DNA of 49,924 nucleotides from an uncultured Prevotellaceae bacterium (GTDB lineage: Bacteria > Bacteroidota > Bacteroidia > Bacteroidales > Bacteroidaceae). How positions within the stretch are numbered: position 1 is the first letter of the stretch; every line of letters begins with the position of its first letter. The notes below the pieces were generated by a model that was given only the letters and a program-made list of their open reading frames with translations, did no database searches and was not told the origin of the DNA. Positions 1-8,092 of the stretch are shown in pieces. The position numbers and the translations under genes were made by a program. Where the stretch lies: positions 1 to 49,924 of the forward strand of contig ONGG01000027.1 in the NCBI GenBank assembly GCA_900317305.1, written 5' to 3'.

Positions 1-154
1 TTTCTCGAAAAAATGATCATGGAGAGCCGTCCTGATGACCATCCCCGATAATCATAAGATGGCTTAAAACGTATCAGATTCCCCGTCCCCCTGATACATG
101 CGAGGCTTATATATCCAGAATGGGAAGAAACTGCTTGTCAGATGAAGTGAGGGG

Positions 155-227
155 TTATCTCACAATCACTTTGTTTCCATCCACGATGTTGACGCCTCTT
201 TCTGGTACATACGTTGCAAGGGCGACT
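155..227 (-). pseudogene. Remnant of a secreted-protein C-terminal tail
   Basis: Read on the minus strand this stretch encodes a short tail containing VPERGVNIVDGNKVIVR followed by TAA at 155-157. The form (G-x-N-I-V-x-G-x-K-V) is the usual last segment of many Prevotella secreted proteins. The frame closes about 24 codons upstream, so only the tail remains. No full gene is seen in the first 470 bases; the open frame on the plus strand here has no recognisable features and overlaps this tail. Confidence 0.5.
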
Positions 228-438
228 AATCAGTCCGAAACGAAATATTATCTTCAAAAATCGGTGGCTTTCTCATTTATTTTACTATCTTTGCCATGTC
301 TGTCGGAGTTTTGTCATGTTTTAATATCTGCCGCTAAGGTGAGAGCTATTTCTGACATGACAGATTCAGAACAACTTTTTGTTTCTCAGACACTTATCGA
401 CAACATTGAGTCAGACAATCGCAGATTTTAGGTTTTAA

Positions 439-446
439 TATATTTC
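439..446 (+). promoter_or_regulatory. Possible -7 box for the SH3 gene
   Basis: TATATTTC differs from the Bacteroidota consensus TAnnTTTG only in the last base and lies 28 bases before the ATG at 474. It is weaker than the other promoters listed here. Confidence 0.3.
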
Positions 447-473
447 AGTTTATTAATCACAAATATTAATGTC

Positions 474-911
474 ATGAAGAAGTTAGTTTTAATTTGTATC
501 ATGGTGCTGACAGCATTAGGAGTGAATGCTCAGAAAAAGGGTGATTTTCTGGCCTGCACAGGCAATAACGTGAATGTTCGTACAGGTCCAGGTTTGAACT
601 ATCGTGTACAGACCCATTACGACAATCAGAAGGTTCAGTTGATGAAGGGTGCCGGCGTTGGAGACGGCTACATGAATTGTGAACATGAGACCGGCAATTG
701 TGTGCTTGTCTATGAAGGCAAAAAGCAAAATGGCTTTATGTTGATAAGTTTTCTTGGCGAAGGCACGAATGTTCAAGGCTGGGTATCCTCGCAATATCTA
801 CGCAAAGTGTGCCCATCGTGTGAGGGTTATCCGAAAACTTACGATGACTGTGACAAAGAAAAACCACGTCTGCTGAAAGTCTGCAAGAAATGTAACGGAC
901 GAGGATATTGA
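474..911 (+). CDS. Exported bacterial SH3 domain protein with C-terminal cysteine pairs
   Basis: 145 residues. A signal peptide (MKKLVLICIMVLTALGVNA) is followed by a bacterial SH3 (SH3b) fold: NVNVRTGPGLNYRV at about 33-46 is the typical opening strand, and GWVSSQYL near 103 the typical end. SH3b domains usually bind peptidoglycan or wall peptides, so a periplasmic role is likely. After the SH3 region come CPSCEGYP and CKKCNGRGY, two CxxCxG-type cysteine pairs like those of DnaJ zinc fingers, which is unusual for an exported SH3b protein. The gene stands alone, convergent with the following minus-strand group. Confidence 0.75.
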   Translation: MKKLVLICIMVLTALGVNAQKKGDFLACTGNNVNVRTGPGLNYRVQTHYDNQKVQLMKGAGVGDGYMNCEHETGNCVLVYEGKKQNGFMLISFLGEGTNVQGWVSSQYLRKVCPSCEGYPKTYDDCDKEKPRLLKVCKKCNGRGY

Positions 912-921
912 CCAACAATTA

Positions 922-1176
922 TCAGCCTCCTTGCCACATTGATTTTATCACATACCATGCACACATGGAGCGTGAGTGTGGCGCTGCGTGGGATGTCACG
1001 TAAGATACTGTCTTGTCATTGTTGTAATAGTATGGCATATGATTCCAAATGAGGATGGCGGCCACAATGATGATGACTGCTTTAACTATCTTTTTCTTAT
1101 CCAAGAATGGCTTGCGGAAAAGCACAATGAATGCTACAAGAGCAACCAGAAAAGAATAGATGATAAGAATTATCAT
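922..1176 (-). CDS. Small two-helix membrane protein
   Basis: 84 residues with two predicted transmembrane helices (about 1-19 and 32-46) separated by a basic loop FRKPFLDKKKIVK, then a hydrophilic tail. I do not recognise the family. Its ATG directly abuts the TGA of the YiiX-like gene upstream, so the two are almost certainly co-transcribed and probably translationally coupled. The group seems envelope-related. Confidence 0.6.
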   Translation of the reverse strand: MIILIIYSFLVALVAFIVLFRKPFLDKKKIVKAVIIIVAAILIWNHMPYYYNNDKTVSYVTSHAAPHSRSMCAWYVIKSMWQGG

Positions 1177-1755
1177 TCAGATGGTTTTTGCTTTATCAGA
1201 GTCGTAGATATCTATAGGAGCCACAACCTTTTGTTCAAGGTTGATACCTCGTTGGATGAGCTTTTTCTTTAGCCCGATGATATGATAGGACGAAACTTTT
1301 CTATATTTGCACAATTCTACACCAAATTGTTTTAGGTAAATGTGATGAATCAGTTCCGAACAATAAAAAAGATTGTTGTCCGGTTTGAAAGACGTATCGT
1401 AGCGAAGGCCGAGCAGATGGCTGTATTTCACCTTGATGGGCTTGTCGATGACCCGCTTTGCCCACCATTGTTTTCCTTTTCCACGATTGATGAAATCTTG
1501 CAAAGGTGTTAGTTTCAACTTGCCTGTAGCTTCCAGCACATACAGGCCATCTCTTTTTTCGATGATAATACCACAATGGCTCAGCACCGACATCGTGGCG
1601 TACTGAATGAGAGGAGACTGTTCAGACTTTGACGTATGGAAGATGAGGTCTCCCTCCTTCAATTTGTCTACAGATGTCTGTCCTGAGCAATATTTGATGC
1701 CAAGAAATAACACCACAATGACTAATAGTATTCCAAAAACCTTTTTCTTTTTCAT
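1177..1755 (-). CDS. YiiX/YebB-like permuted NlpC/P60 cysteine hydrolase
   Basis: 192 residues with an N-terminal membrane anchor or signal (about 5-22). The papain-like permuted NlpC/P60 (DUF830/YiiX) signature is visible: GDLIFHTS near 35, the catalytic-type His in SHCGIIIE (His60), and the catalytic-type Cys in LFYCSELI (Cys131). Family members are amidases or peptidases acting on lipids or peptidoglycan; the substrate cannot be read from sequence. It lies between a broken M23 endopeptidase gene and a small membrane protein gene in one minus-strand unit, which favours a cell-wall role. Confidence 0.8.
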   Translation of the reverse strand: MKKKKVFGILLVIVVLFLGIKYCSGQTSVDKLKEGDLIFHTSKSEQSPLIQYATMSVLSHCGIIIEKRDGLYVLEATGKLKLTPLQDFINRGKGKQWWAKRVIDKPIKVKYSHLLGLRYDTSFKPDNNLFYCSELIHHIYLKQFGVELCKYRKVSSYHIIGLKKKLIQRGINLEQKVVAPIDIYDSDKAKTI

Positions 1756-1773
1756 TTTAGATATATTTATGCC

Positions 1774-2086
1774 TTATTTTTCCAATTCCTTAATAGGGTT
1801 GACAAAGAAGAGATGTATTCCTTGAGCCTGCGCCATTAGTATGCATCACAGCCACGACAATCCCACCAATGGCAGGGTGAATCACAGTGCCTTTGGGAGC
1901 AAAGATGTCAACGCCGCGATGTTTGTGATCGCCCCAAGGATGCCAAAACGATTGAGAGTTGTAACTTTCCATACCACAACCTTCAACTGGGTTTTGGATA
2001 TTGGCAGGAAGCAGCATGTCTATAGCTATCAGAACAACCACAGCTCCAATGATTCTTTTCAGCCATTTTTTACTATTCTTCTTCAT
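1774..2086 (-). pseudogene. M23 peptidase, internally deleted and frameshifted
   Basis: The N-terminal part is an anchor (MKKNSKKWLKR then a hydrophobic helix) followed by the first M23 zinc-binding segment, WGDHKHRGVDIFAPKGT and GGIVVAV. The frame then breaks and ends at 1790. In the neighbouring frame the same strand continues with QGIHLFFVNPIKELEK and TAA at 1774-1776, which resembles the usual C-terminal end of this M23 group. The middle, including the HxH motif that completes the zinc site, is missing. It is therefore an inactive remnant. An alternative start 18 bases upstream (2104) is less likely. The YiiX-like gene begins 18 bases downstream. Confidence 0.7.
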
Positions 2087-2199
2087 ACATTGCAAAGGTA
2101 TCATTTTGTTTCAAACCACAATTATCTTTTCTCGATGATTGTTTGAATTACCCCATTTGTTGTATGAATAATACTACATTTTATGGCTTCCATATGAAG

Positions 2200-2237
2200 C
2201 ACAGCCCCCAAGTAATGTGCTTGGAGGCTGTGTTTTT
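2200..2237 (+). terminator. Hairpin with T-run
   Basis: CACAGCCCCCAAG (2200-2212) pairs with CTTGGAGGCTGTG (2220-2232) with one mismatch and a 7-base loop, followed by TTTTT. By its T-run it is oriented to plus-strand transcription, although both flanking genes are on the minus strand. The rest of 2105-2367 holds nothing recognisable. Confidence 0.6.
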
Positions 2238-2367
2238 AAGATTAGAGAAGAATTATTTCTTTTACAGAGTATTTATCTCGTCTCGACTCGGTCTTTAGGC
2301 TGCTCTCTCATAAATCAAGATTTTATCTTGTTCCCACTTTGAAGATGCCGCCGTTGTGGGTTCTTGC

Positions 2368-3393
2368 TTACTTAAAGATTTCCGCAAGTTTACTTTCTAT
2401 TTGCTCACCTCGAAGTCTACGGGCGAGGATGGTGCCGTCGGGGGCGAAGAGGATGATGTGTGGAATGCCTTGGATGCCGTAGATGTCCGTACCGATTTTC
2501 TGCGAATTAAGGATCTGCGGATAGGGAATCTTATCTTCCTCTATGGCCTTCTTCGTAGCCTCAGGCTTGTCCCAGGCGGCGACACCGAGAACCATCAGCC
2601 CCTTGTCCTTGTATTTGTTGTAGGCGGCGATGAGGTTGGGAATCTCCTCACGGCAGGGACCGCACCAAGATGCCCAGAAATCTACGAGTACGTATTGACC
2701 ACGACCCACGTAGTCGCTGAGGCGAGTGGTCTTGCCCTCATACTCTACGGCGAAGTCGGCGAACTTGTCACCCACTTTTGGACTGGCCAGAATCCTCTCG
2801 GCCTTTTCCTTTAACGCAATGATGTCCTTGTTCTTTTGGGCATCCTCGCTCAGTTGGCTGATGAGCGACAAGATGGTGTCGGGCTCCGACAGATAGGCAT
2901 CCAAAATAGGCAGCAATAGAACTCCGACTGGATCATCTTTGTGTTGAATAATCAACTGCTTGATGCTGTCAGTGTCTGTTTCGTCTATATCTTTAAAACT
3001 CCGAATTAAATCGTTTAGAGGTGTTCCGCTGATGACAGGAACATTCTGGTTGGCATCGAACACGATGTCGCCAGGCTCGATGATGATGGGAAAGTCACCA
3101 CCGCTCCTGCTTATTCTTTCTCCGTTCTTCACGGCAGTAACCCAGAGTCTGAGTTCGCCTAAATATGGTTTGCCAACAGTTCCTTGAATGGTAAAAGCAC
3201 CATTCTTCACAATGTCCTTCGCTGTCACTTCGTTGGTAGCTGCGTCAACGACGCCAGCGGAGTCAATACTGATACCAGATTGGGTAATTTTTTCTAGAAC
3301 TTTCTCAAAGTTACCGTGAATGGTGAACTTGTTCTGTGCGTGTCCTGCCAATGCGAAGAGGGCGAGCAGGAAGGTGATGATGCTATGTTTCAT
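2368..3393 (-). CDS. TlpA-like periplasmic thiol-disulfide oxidoreductase
   Basis: 341 residues from the chosen start at 3393 (MKHSIITFLLALFALAGHA signal peptide); an in-frame ATG at 3411 is possible but would add a hydrophilic stretch before the signal. An N-terminal DUF4369-like beta domain (about 20-130) is followed by a linker and a C-terminal AhpC/TSA-TlpA thioredoxin fold with WASWCGPCREE (Cys244 and Cys247) and the cis-proline GIPHIIL. Such Bacteroidales proteins act in the periplasm in redox or cytochrome maturation chemistry; the partner is unknown. A good -7 box lies at 3439-3446. Confidence 0.88.
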   Translation of the reverse strand: MKHSIITFLLALFALAGHAQNKFTIHGNFEKVLEKITQSGISIDSAGVVDAATNEVTAKDIVKNGAFTIQGTVGKPYLGELRLWVTAVKNGERISRSGGDFPIIIEPGDIVFDANQNVPVISGTPLNDLIRSFKDIDETDTDSIKQLIIQHKDDPVGVLLLPILDAYLSEPDTILSLISQLSEDAQKNKDIIALKEKAERILASPKVGDKFADFAVEYEGKTTRLSDYVGRGQYVLVDFWASWCGPCREEIPNLIAAYNKYKDKGLMVLGVAAWDKPEATKKAIEEDKIPYPQILNSQKIGTDIYGIQGIPHIILFAPDGTILARRLRGEQIESKLAEIFK

Positions 3394-3438
3394 AATATGA
3401 TGATATTTCATGTATCTTAGATATCATTAAATCAACTG

Positions 3439-3446
3439 CAAAGGTA
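3439..3446 (-). promoter_or_regulatory. -7 box (TACCTTTG) of the TlpA-like gene
   Basis: On the minus strand TACCTTTG fits the Bacteroidota consensus TAnnTTTG and lies about 45 bases before the ATG at 3393. Confidence 0.6.
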
Positions 3447-3480
3447 CATTTTTTTATGGAGGAAATTCTATACAACAGCA

Positions 3481-4311
3481 CTATTCTTTAAACACGATTC
3501 TGTCTGCCAATTGTAGGAAGTAATCGTTAGACCAAATATCAAGTTCGCGAGGGTCGTTCTTGAGAAAAGGTCGCACATCGGTTTTGACATCCTCAATATT
3601 CGTGTTGGCAAGACGCTCTTTCAAAGCTGCTCTAAATTCCTGCATCGACATTTCCTTTCCATTGAACTCTCGAATACGCTCTTGCAGATGCTTGAAATCA
3701 AGAGGCACCTGCCAACGCACATACCATTCGAAATCGTACCAATCGCGCCCCTTCACACGTGTCTTCCAATTACGGAACACCAAGGCGTGCATCTTTCCTG
3801 CATAGAGGTCTGGTAACTGGAAACAACGCACCATAAAGGTATAAGGCAGGGTCAGTGCCTTGTGCTCTGTTTGAAACAACAGAGGCGGCTGGGTATCGAC
3901 TTCTATCTTCACCTTCACCGTTTTCTCCGTCTGGAATGCCACATTATAAACATTCGTATTGTCCTTCAAGAAAGCGGAATCCACCCTGCCGAAAACCTTT
4001 TTGTCTTTCTTCTTGATTTCAACCTTGCGTCCCAAACTATCGAACTCGTCAATAATAGGTTGGAAATAGTTCTCAAACACAAATCCTTCATCAGGTGTTA
4101 GCAGAGAGAAGTCCATATCCTCGGAGAAACGAGGCAGTTGATGGAACAGTCGTAGGCAAGTGCCTCCATAGAAAGCGGCCTTGTCAAAGAACCCTCCACG
4201 ATGCAGTCCTGCCAATACCACCTGTTGGGTGATTTCATAGATGGCATTCTGCTTGTCTTTGGCAGTATTGATCTGATAGCGCTGCAGCACCCTCTCAAAA
4301 AAGTCGTTCAT
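3481..4311 (-). CDS. AbiEii/AbiGii-family nucleotidyltransferase toxin
   Basis: 276 residues of the DNA polymerase beta-like nucleotidyltransferase superfamily. FYGGTCLRL (about 47-55) and the acidic pair in FSEDMDFSL (Asp65, Asp67) form the NTase active-site motif; a third acidic residue is likely in KIEVDTQPP. LPDLYAGKMHAL and KGRDWYDFEWYV are the conserved C-terminal motifs of AbiEii toxins. In characterised type IV AbiE systems the toxin is GTP-dependent or modifies tRNA and mediates abortive phage infection. Its ATG overlaps the TGA of the AbiEi gene (ATGA), so the pair is coupled with the antitoxin first. Confidence 0.9.
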   Translation of the reverse strand: MNDFFERVLQRYQINTAKDKQNAIYEITQQVVLAGLHRGGFFDKAAFYGGTCLRLFHQLPRFSEDMDFSLLTPDEGFVFENYFQPIIDEFDSLGRKVEIKKKDKKVFGRVDSAFLKDNTNVYNVAFQTEKTVKVKIEVDTQPPLLFQTEHKALTLPYTFMVRCFQLPDLYAGKMHALVFRNWKTRVKGRDWYDFEWYVRWQVPLDFKHLQERIREFNGKEMSMQEFRAALKERLANTNIEDVKTDVRPFLKNDPRELDIWSNDYFLQLADRIVFKE

Positions 4312-4931
4312 CTTTCCAAAATCTTTATCAGGTTAGTAATGGCCTGTCGTTTCTTGCTTACAGCGGCACACTGCCTGAATAAGTCCACGTTCATTTCCAT
4401 AAAGGCATCCATGTCAAGCCGCAGGTCCTCTTCAAGAAAGGCATAGGTTTCTTTGATGAAACGTAGTGGAAGCCTTGGGGTAGTGATGATATAGTCGCAC
4501 AAAGCCTTTTCAGGCGTGGCTATCAAGTAGGTTACACCCTCCTCTTCGCGTTGGGTAATACCAAGGGGATAATAGTCTTTGGCACAATGATGGTACTCAA
4601 ACCGTCCGGCACCATTCTGAAAAGAAACCGTCAGATGCGTTGTCATTGACTCCACCACCTCCACCCGCTCTGGTATCAGCCCATATTCACGCAAGGCGGT
4701 CAACATTGACACATATGACGGGCCATATAGGACATTGCCTATCAGGTTCAGCGACAGCAAAAGGCCGCTTTCCTGGGGAGACACGACATAAAGACCCCGC
4801 TTCAGGCGTATTATCCTGCCCGCCTTCTCAAGGTTTGCCACCTTTCTGTTCGCCGACTTCACACCTGGGTACAATGAAGCGATAGCAGCGGTATTAACAG
4901 GGATGTTCTTTAAGACAGCCAATTCGTTCAT
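4308..4931 (-). CDS. AbiEi-type antitoxin/regulator
   Basis: 207 residues. The N-terminal winged-helix part (about 1-55, with RKVANLEKAGRIIRLKRGLY) is the DNA-binding domain of AbiEi antitoxins, which repress their own operon. The C-terminal part carries the conserved TPEKALCDYI segment. It is the first gene of the AbiE pair. The chosen ATG (4931) lies just downstream of a TATTTTTG -7 box, which fits autoregulation of a short leader. Confidence 0.85.
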   Translation of the reverse strand: MNELAVLKNIPVNTAAIASLYPGVKSANRKVANLEKAGRIIRLKRGLYVVSPQESGLLLSLNLIGNVLYGPSYVSMLTALREYGLIPERVEVVESMTTHLTVSFQNGAGRFEYHHCAKDYYPLGITQREEEGVTYLIATPEKALCDYIITTPRLPLRFIKETYAFLEEDLRLDMDAFMEMNVDLFRQCAAVSKKRQAITNLIKILER

Positions 4932-4954
4932 ACGTTATCTGTTATTATCGATGG

Positions 4955-4962
4955 CAAAAATA
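4955..4962 (-). promoter_or_regulatory. -7 box (TATTTTTG) of the AbiE operon
   Basis: On the minus strand TATTTTTG matches TAnnTTTG and is 24 bases before the AbiEi start. Autoregulatory operators would be expected here, but no clear inverted repeat is visible. Confidence 0.5.
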
Positions 4963-5087
4963 GTAAATTTTTCAATAGAAAACATCATTATGTGTAATTT
5001 TCTCTCAAAAAAAATGCTATTTTAAAGCTCCATTACTAAAAATCCGAACACATATCCAAAGTTTTCCTTGTTTGAAGGACATAGAAA

Positions 5088-5126
5088 TCCCGCCGCACGG
5101 TGCATCGATGTCACTATGTGGCGGGA
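5088..5126. repeat. Inverted repeat in the 4932-5227 gap
   Basis: TCCCGCC (5088-5094) and GGCGGGA (5120-5126) are perfect 7-bp arms around a 25-base loop, between the AbiE operon promoter and the 3' end of the sigma-factor operon. There is no T-run, so it may be a weak terminator or processing site. Nothing else is recognisable in this gap. Confidence 0.35.
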
Positions 5127-5227
5127 GTGGTTATTACCTCACCGAGAGGAGGTTCTCTTAAAGGGGGCGCGCAGGAGAGGATTATTCATTCTTCGCCTTC
5201 TTCTCTGCGGGTAACTCCACTATGAGA

Positions 5228-5335
5228 CTATGCAACGACTCTGGCAGACGACTTTATGTTTTCTTGCCATATATCATAGAGACTTTTCTCTTTGATTTCA
5301 GCGATGAGAAAGATAGTTGCCAATTCGTCACTCAT
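5228..5335 (-). CDS. Possible 35-residue ORF coupled to the thioredoxin-like gene
   Basis: The ATG (5335) overlaps the end of the preceding coding sequence (GATGAGTGA), which would allow translational coupling. The product (MSDELATIFLIAEIKEK and 18 more residues) is amphipathic, without a signal or recognised motif. It could be chance or the decayed end of a longer gene. Confidence 0.2.
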   Translation of the reverse strand: MSDELATIFLIAEIKEKSLYDIWQENIKSSARVVA

Positions 5336-6917
5336 CAACATATTTGTTGACTTCGTCATGCGAAACAATGTTGCCGTCCTTGTCGACTCCGATATAGAAA
5401 GGGATGGCACTGAACTGAAATTTTTCATTGAGCAAGAGCCAGTCCTCATGCGAGACGTAGATGTGCTCACCTTTGATATTGTTCTTTTGCAACCATTGTT
5501 CTGCATAGTCGCGGGGACTGGTCTTCTCGTCACAGAGATAGAGGAAGCGGACGGGTTTGTCTTTCAGCCGCTCCACTTTTTCGCGATTGTCGAGCATGTC
5601 GCGCCGACAAGGAGCACACCCCATGTCCCAGAAGTCGACAAAAAGGTCATAACCCCTGTAAGGCTCAATGATATGCTTGAAGACGGCGTCGGCCAGGGGA
5701 TTATTGGATGTGGCAACCGTTGCCTTGCCCTCGTGCTCTTTCACATACTGGCGGTAGCGGTCCAGGGCATGATAGGCTACAATGGGATTGCTGATGAGGG
5801 GCATGGCACCAGCAAAGCAGGCGGCCACATGGTCGGGGTTGGAATTCCCGTCGATAAAGTTTTCACGGAAGACATTCTGGCAAAGCACCATCTGCTGCAA
5901 GAAGCCGACGCGTTTGAGGCCGTAGCGCGAAGTGATGGCACTGGATGCCATCTGGTAGTAGTCGGCAATGGTCAGCAGCGTGTCCTGCCGCATGGCGAGC
6001 AGACGGCGGTGCTGGTCGGCATCATAGTCGCGTGGCAGCACTTTCCACGTCTTGTAGGCAATGTCGTCGGCATTGTCATCGTCTCTGACGCCAAGCAGAA
6101 TCCTGTTGTGCATCATGCTGATGTCTGTCATGATGTAAACCCCTGCGTAGTTGATGAGGAAGTGAGGGTCTTTTGTGACGAGCAGCATGGCGGGATTGTC
6201 CAGCAGCCATCGCTCGCGGCCGGCCAGAAAATCATAGTAGTCGCCCAGTTCTGTGATCTTGAAATTATAGAAATTGCCTCCTTCGGTCATGTTGTGTCGG
6301 AAGTTCTCCATGAAAGCCATGAGCAGCTCGCCCAGCAGACTGGCGCCCATCACCTCTTTCACGTAGGCGTTGGTGAAAGCAGGCAGAGGCAGGCGGTCGG
6401 CATTCATGTCGGCAATGACGATGTCTATCAGTTTCACCATGTCGCTTTTCCACTTGGGAATGTCCTCCCTCACCAAGCCGTTGATGAACAGCCGCTGGTT
6501 GCCGAAGTAATGCCGCTTCACCTCCGGCCAGAGGCGGTTGATGTCCGCACTCGTGCCACGCCCGCCGATGGTCACGCCTTCGTAGTCGTCTTGCGCAGCG
6601 TCCTTGGTCACCTCCACCGTGTCGCCCACAGCCAGGAACACGTCCGACAAGCCCTTGGCCACTACACTCTGCGAGTGAGGCAGGTGAATGCTACCCTCGA
6701 ACGTGCCGTCGGGGGCTACAGGGATGGCATATACCAGTTCCTTGTCCATGAACAAATCATAGGCGATGACGGAGACGATGTTCCATTTGTCTTCAGGCTT
6801 GTTCAGGATACGTCCCTTTAATACCGCGGTTCCGCTGTGGAATTGGTATTCGTCGATGCCCAGCGCTGTCATCGTAACGCAAGCGAGCAGGATGGTGATG
6901 ATAGTTTTCTTGTTCAT
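5328..6917 (-). CDS. Exported thioredoxin-fold protein of the ECF sigma operon
   Basis: 529 residues. A signal peptide (MNKKTIITILLACVTMTALG) is followed by a beta-rich N-terminal region (about 25-115, resembling the DUF4369-type domain of TlpA relatives), a long helical middle, and a C-terminal thioredoxin-like domain with FWDMGCAPCRRDM (Cys434, Cys437) and the cis-proline segment SAIPFYIGVD near 500. It probably acts in the periplasm as a thiol oxidoreductase. It is the last sizeable gene of a minus-strand unit headed by an ECF sigma factor, 19 bases after the preceding gene, so it may be a target of that stress circuit. Confidence 0.72.
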   Translation of the reverse strand: MNKKTIITILLACVTMTALGIDEYQFHSGTAVLKGRILNKPEDKWNIVSVIAYDLFMDKELVYAIPVAPDGTFEGSIHLPHSQSVVAKGLSDVFLAVGDTVEVTKDAAQDDYEGVTIGGRGTSADINRLWPEVKRHYFGNQRLFINGLVREDIPKWKSDMVKLIDIVIADMNADRLPLPAFTNAYVKEVMGASLLGELLMAFMENFRHNMTEGGNFYNFKITELGDYYDFLAGRERWLLDNPAMLLVTKDPHFLINYAGVYIMTDISMMHNRILLGVRDDDNADDIAYKTWKVLPRDYDADQHRRLLAMRQDTLLTIADYYQMASSAITSRYGLKRVGFLQQMVLCQNVFRENFIDGNSNPDHVAACFAGAMPLISNPIVAYHALDRYRQYVKEHEGKATVATSNNPLADAVFKHIIEPYRGYDLFVDFWDMGCAPCRRDMLDNREKVERLKDKPVRFLYLCDEKTSPRDYAEQWLQKNNIKGEHIYVSHEDWLLLNEKFQFSAIPFYIGVDKDGNIVSHDEVNKYVDE

Positions 6918-6936
6918 AGTGCTTTTTCTTTCTACA

Positions 6937-8073
6937 TTATTCGTCTTTCTTGGGTTCCATTCCTTTGAGATATACCCTCTCTCCGTTGATGTAACTCTTA
7001 AGCCTCTGCCAGTCGCGGGGAACCCAGAGTTCGCCCTTGTTGTTGAGGGTGAGGATGTGGTAATTGCCGTCCTCGTCGCACATACAACTGAGATAGAACT
7101 CTTTGTCGTCTTTAAAGCTATGCCCTTTGACGATGTCCTTGAGATTCAAATAGGGAAAGCGCTGAGTGTAATTGTAGGAATAAGGCTGCTTGGGGTGACT
7201 GTCGACATAATCGTATGCCAGCGAATCGAGTTGCCGATAGATGGCTTCTGCCTCGTCTGTATGCTGAGACGGGATGAGATAGTGAGTGCCAGTGGTCAAT
7301 CCTGTATGCTTGTTGTCGCCGTATTCGCTTTGGCGAGTAGTCCAAAAGATGAAATCATCATCGTTCTTAAAGCCTTCGTCGTGCCGCCAATATACCGGAT
7401 ATGCCTTCGCCCCCTTCAGTTTTTTCAACTGTTTCAGAACAGGCTGAATGTGTGAGTTGAAAGCAACTGTGTCGAAGGGCTGCATGTCGTTCCAGGTGAT
7501 GCCGGTTGGTATCGAATAGGAGTGATTGTAGTTGCCGGCCTCCTCAGTCCCCCCAAACCATTTGCTGTATCCCTTGTGATAGTCGAACAAGGCGGCCTCG
7601 CGGGCTCTGCCAAAAATCACGAGATTGTTGAGGCGCGAAGATTGGAGCGTGTCGTTTTCACCCAGGAAGGCCAGGGAGTAACTGATGGTATCCACACCGT
7701 TCTTGTGATATTCGTACATATAGTTCTCCGAGGCGTCCTTGCCGAGAATGGCGAAGGTGATGCGGATGGAGTCGAGAATGTTGTCGAAATACTGACGACG
7801 CAAGGCATTGATACTGTCATACTCGTGGATGACCTTTTGCTTCTCTTCCTCGCTTATGTCCTCCGAAAAAGAGGCAGCTTGCAGATTGACCATGTTGGGA
7901 TAGGCATGCATCAAATGCGTGATACTGCCGTCTATGGCATTTGTCTGCTTATGGCTGACGCCGATGCCTTGCTGCTGGAAAAAATCCTCCAACTGTTGGA
8001 GCCGCTGGTTGGGCTGCCCCTGTGCTGTGGCTGTGAGGATAGCCAGCAACAATGTAAATATATACTTCTTCAT
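6937..8073 (-). CDS. Exported protein of unknown function
   Basis: 378 residues with a clear signal peptide (MKKYIFTLLLAILTATAQG) followed by a Gln-rich helix (QRLQQLEDFFQQQG). The rest is soluble and mixed alpha/beta, with no catalytic motif I recognise. It lies 19 bases before the anti-sigma-like gene's end and 19 bases from the next gene, all on the minus strand, so it belongs to the sigma-factor operon. It may be sensed or regulated with its neighbours. Confidence 0.6.
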   Translation of the reverse strand: MKKYIFTLLLAILTATAQGQPNQRLQQLEDFFQQQGIGVSHKQTNAIDGSITHLMHAYPNMVNLQAASFSEDISEEEKQKVIHEYDSINALRRQYFDNILDSIRITFAILGKDASENYMYEYHKNGVDTISYSLAFLGENDTLQSSRLNNLVIFGRAREAALFDYHKGYSKWFGGTEEAGNYNHSYSIPTGITWNDMQPFDTVAFNSHIQPVLKQLKKLKGAKAYPVYWRHDEGFKNDDDFIFWTTRQSEYGDNKHTGLTTGTHYLIPSQHTDEAEAIYRQLDSLAYDYVDSHPKQPYSYNYTQRFPYLNLKDIVKGHSFKDDKEFYLSCMCDEDGNYHILTLNNKGELWVPRDWQRLKSYINGERVYLKGMEPKKDE

Positions 8074-8092
8074 GATTCTGATGGTTCTGTAT

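Noticed and set aside
120-431. 103-residue ORF at the left end
   Set aside because: It overlaps a reverse-strand secreted-protein tail, and the composition and lack of promoter do not support a gene.
5292-6821. 509-residue plus-strand ORF opposite the thioredoxin-like gene
   Set aside because: It is the mirror of a GC-rich coding sequence with a signal peptide and active site on the minus strand.
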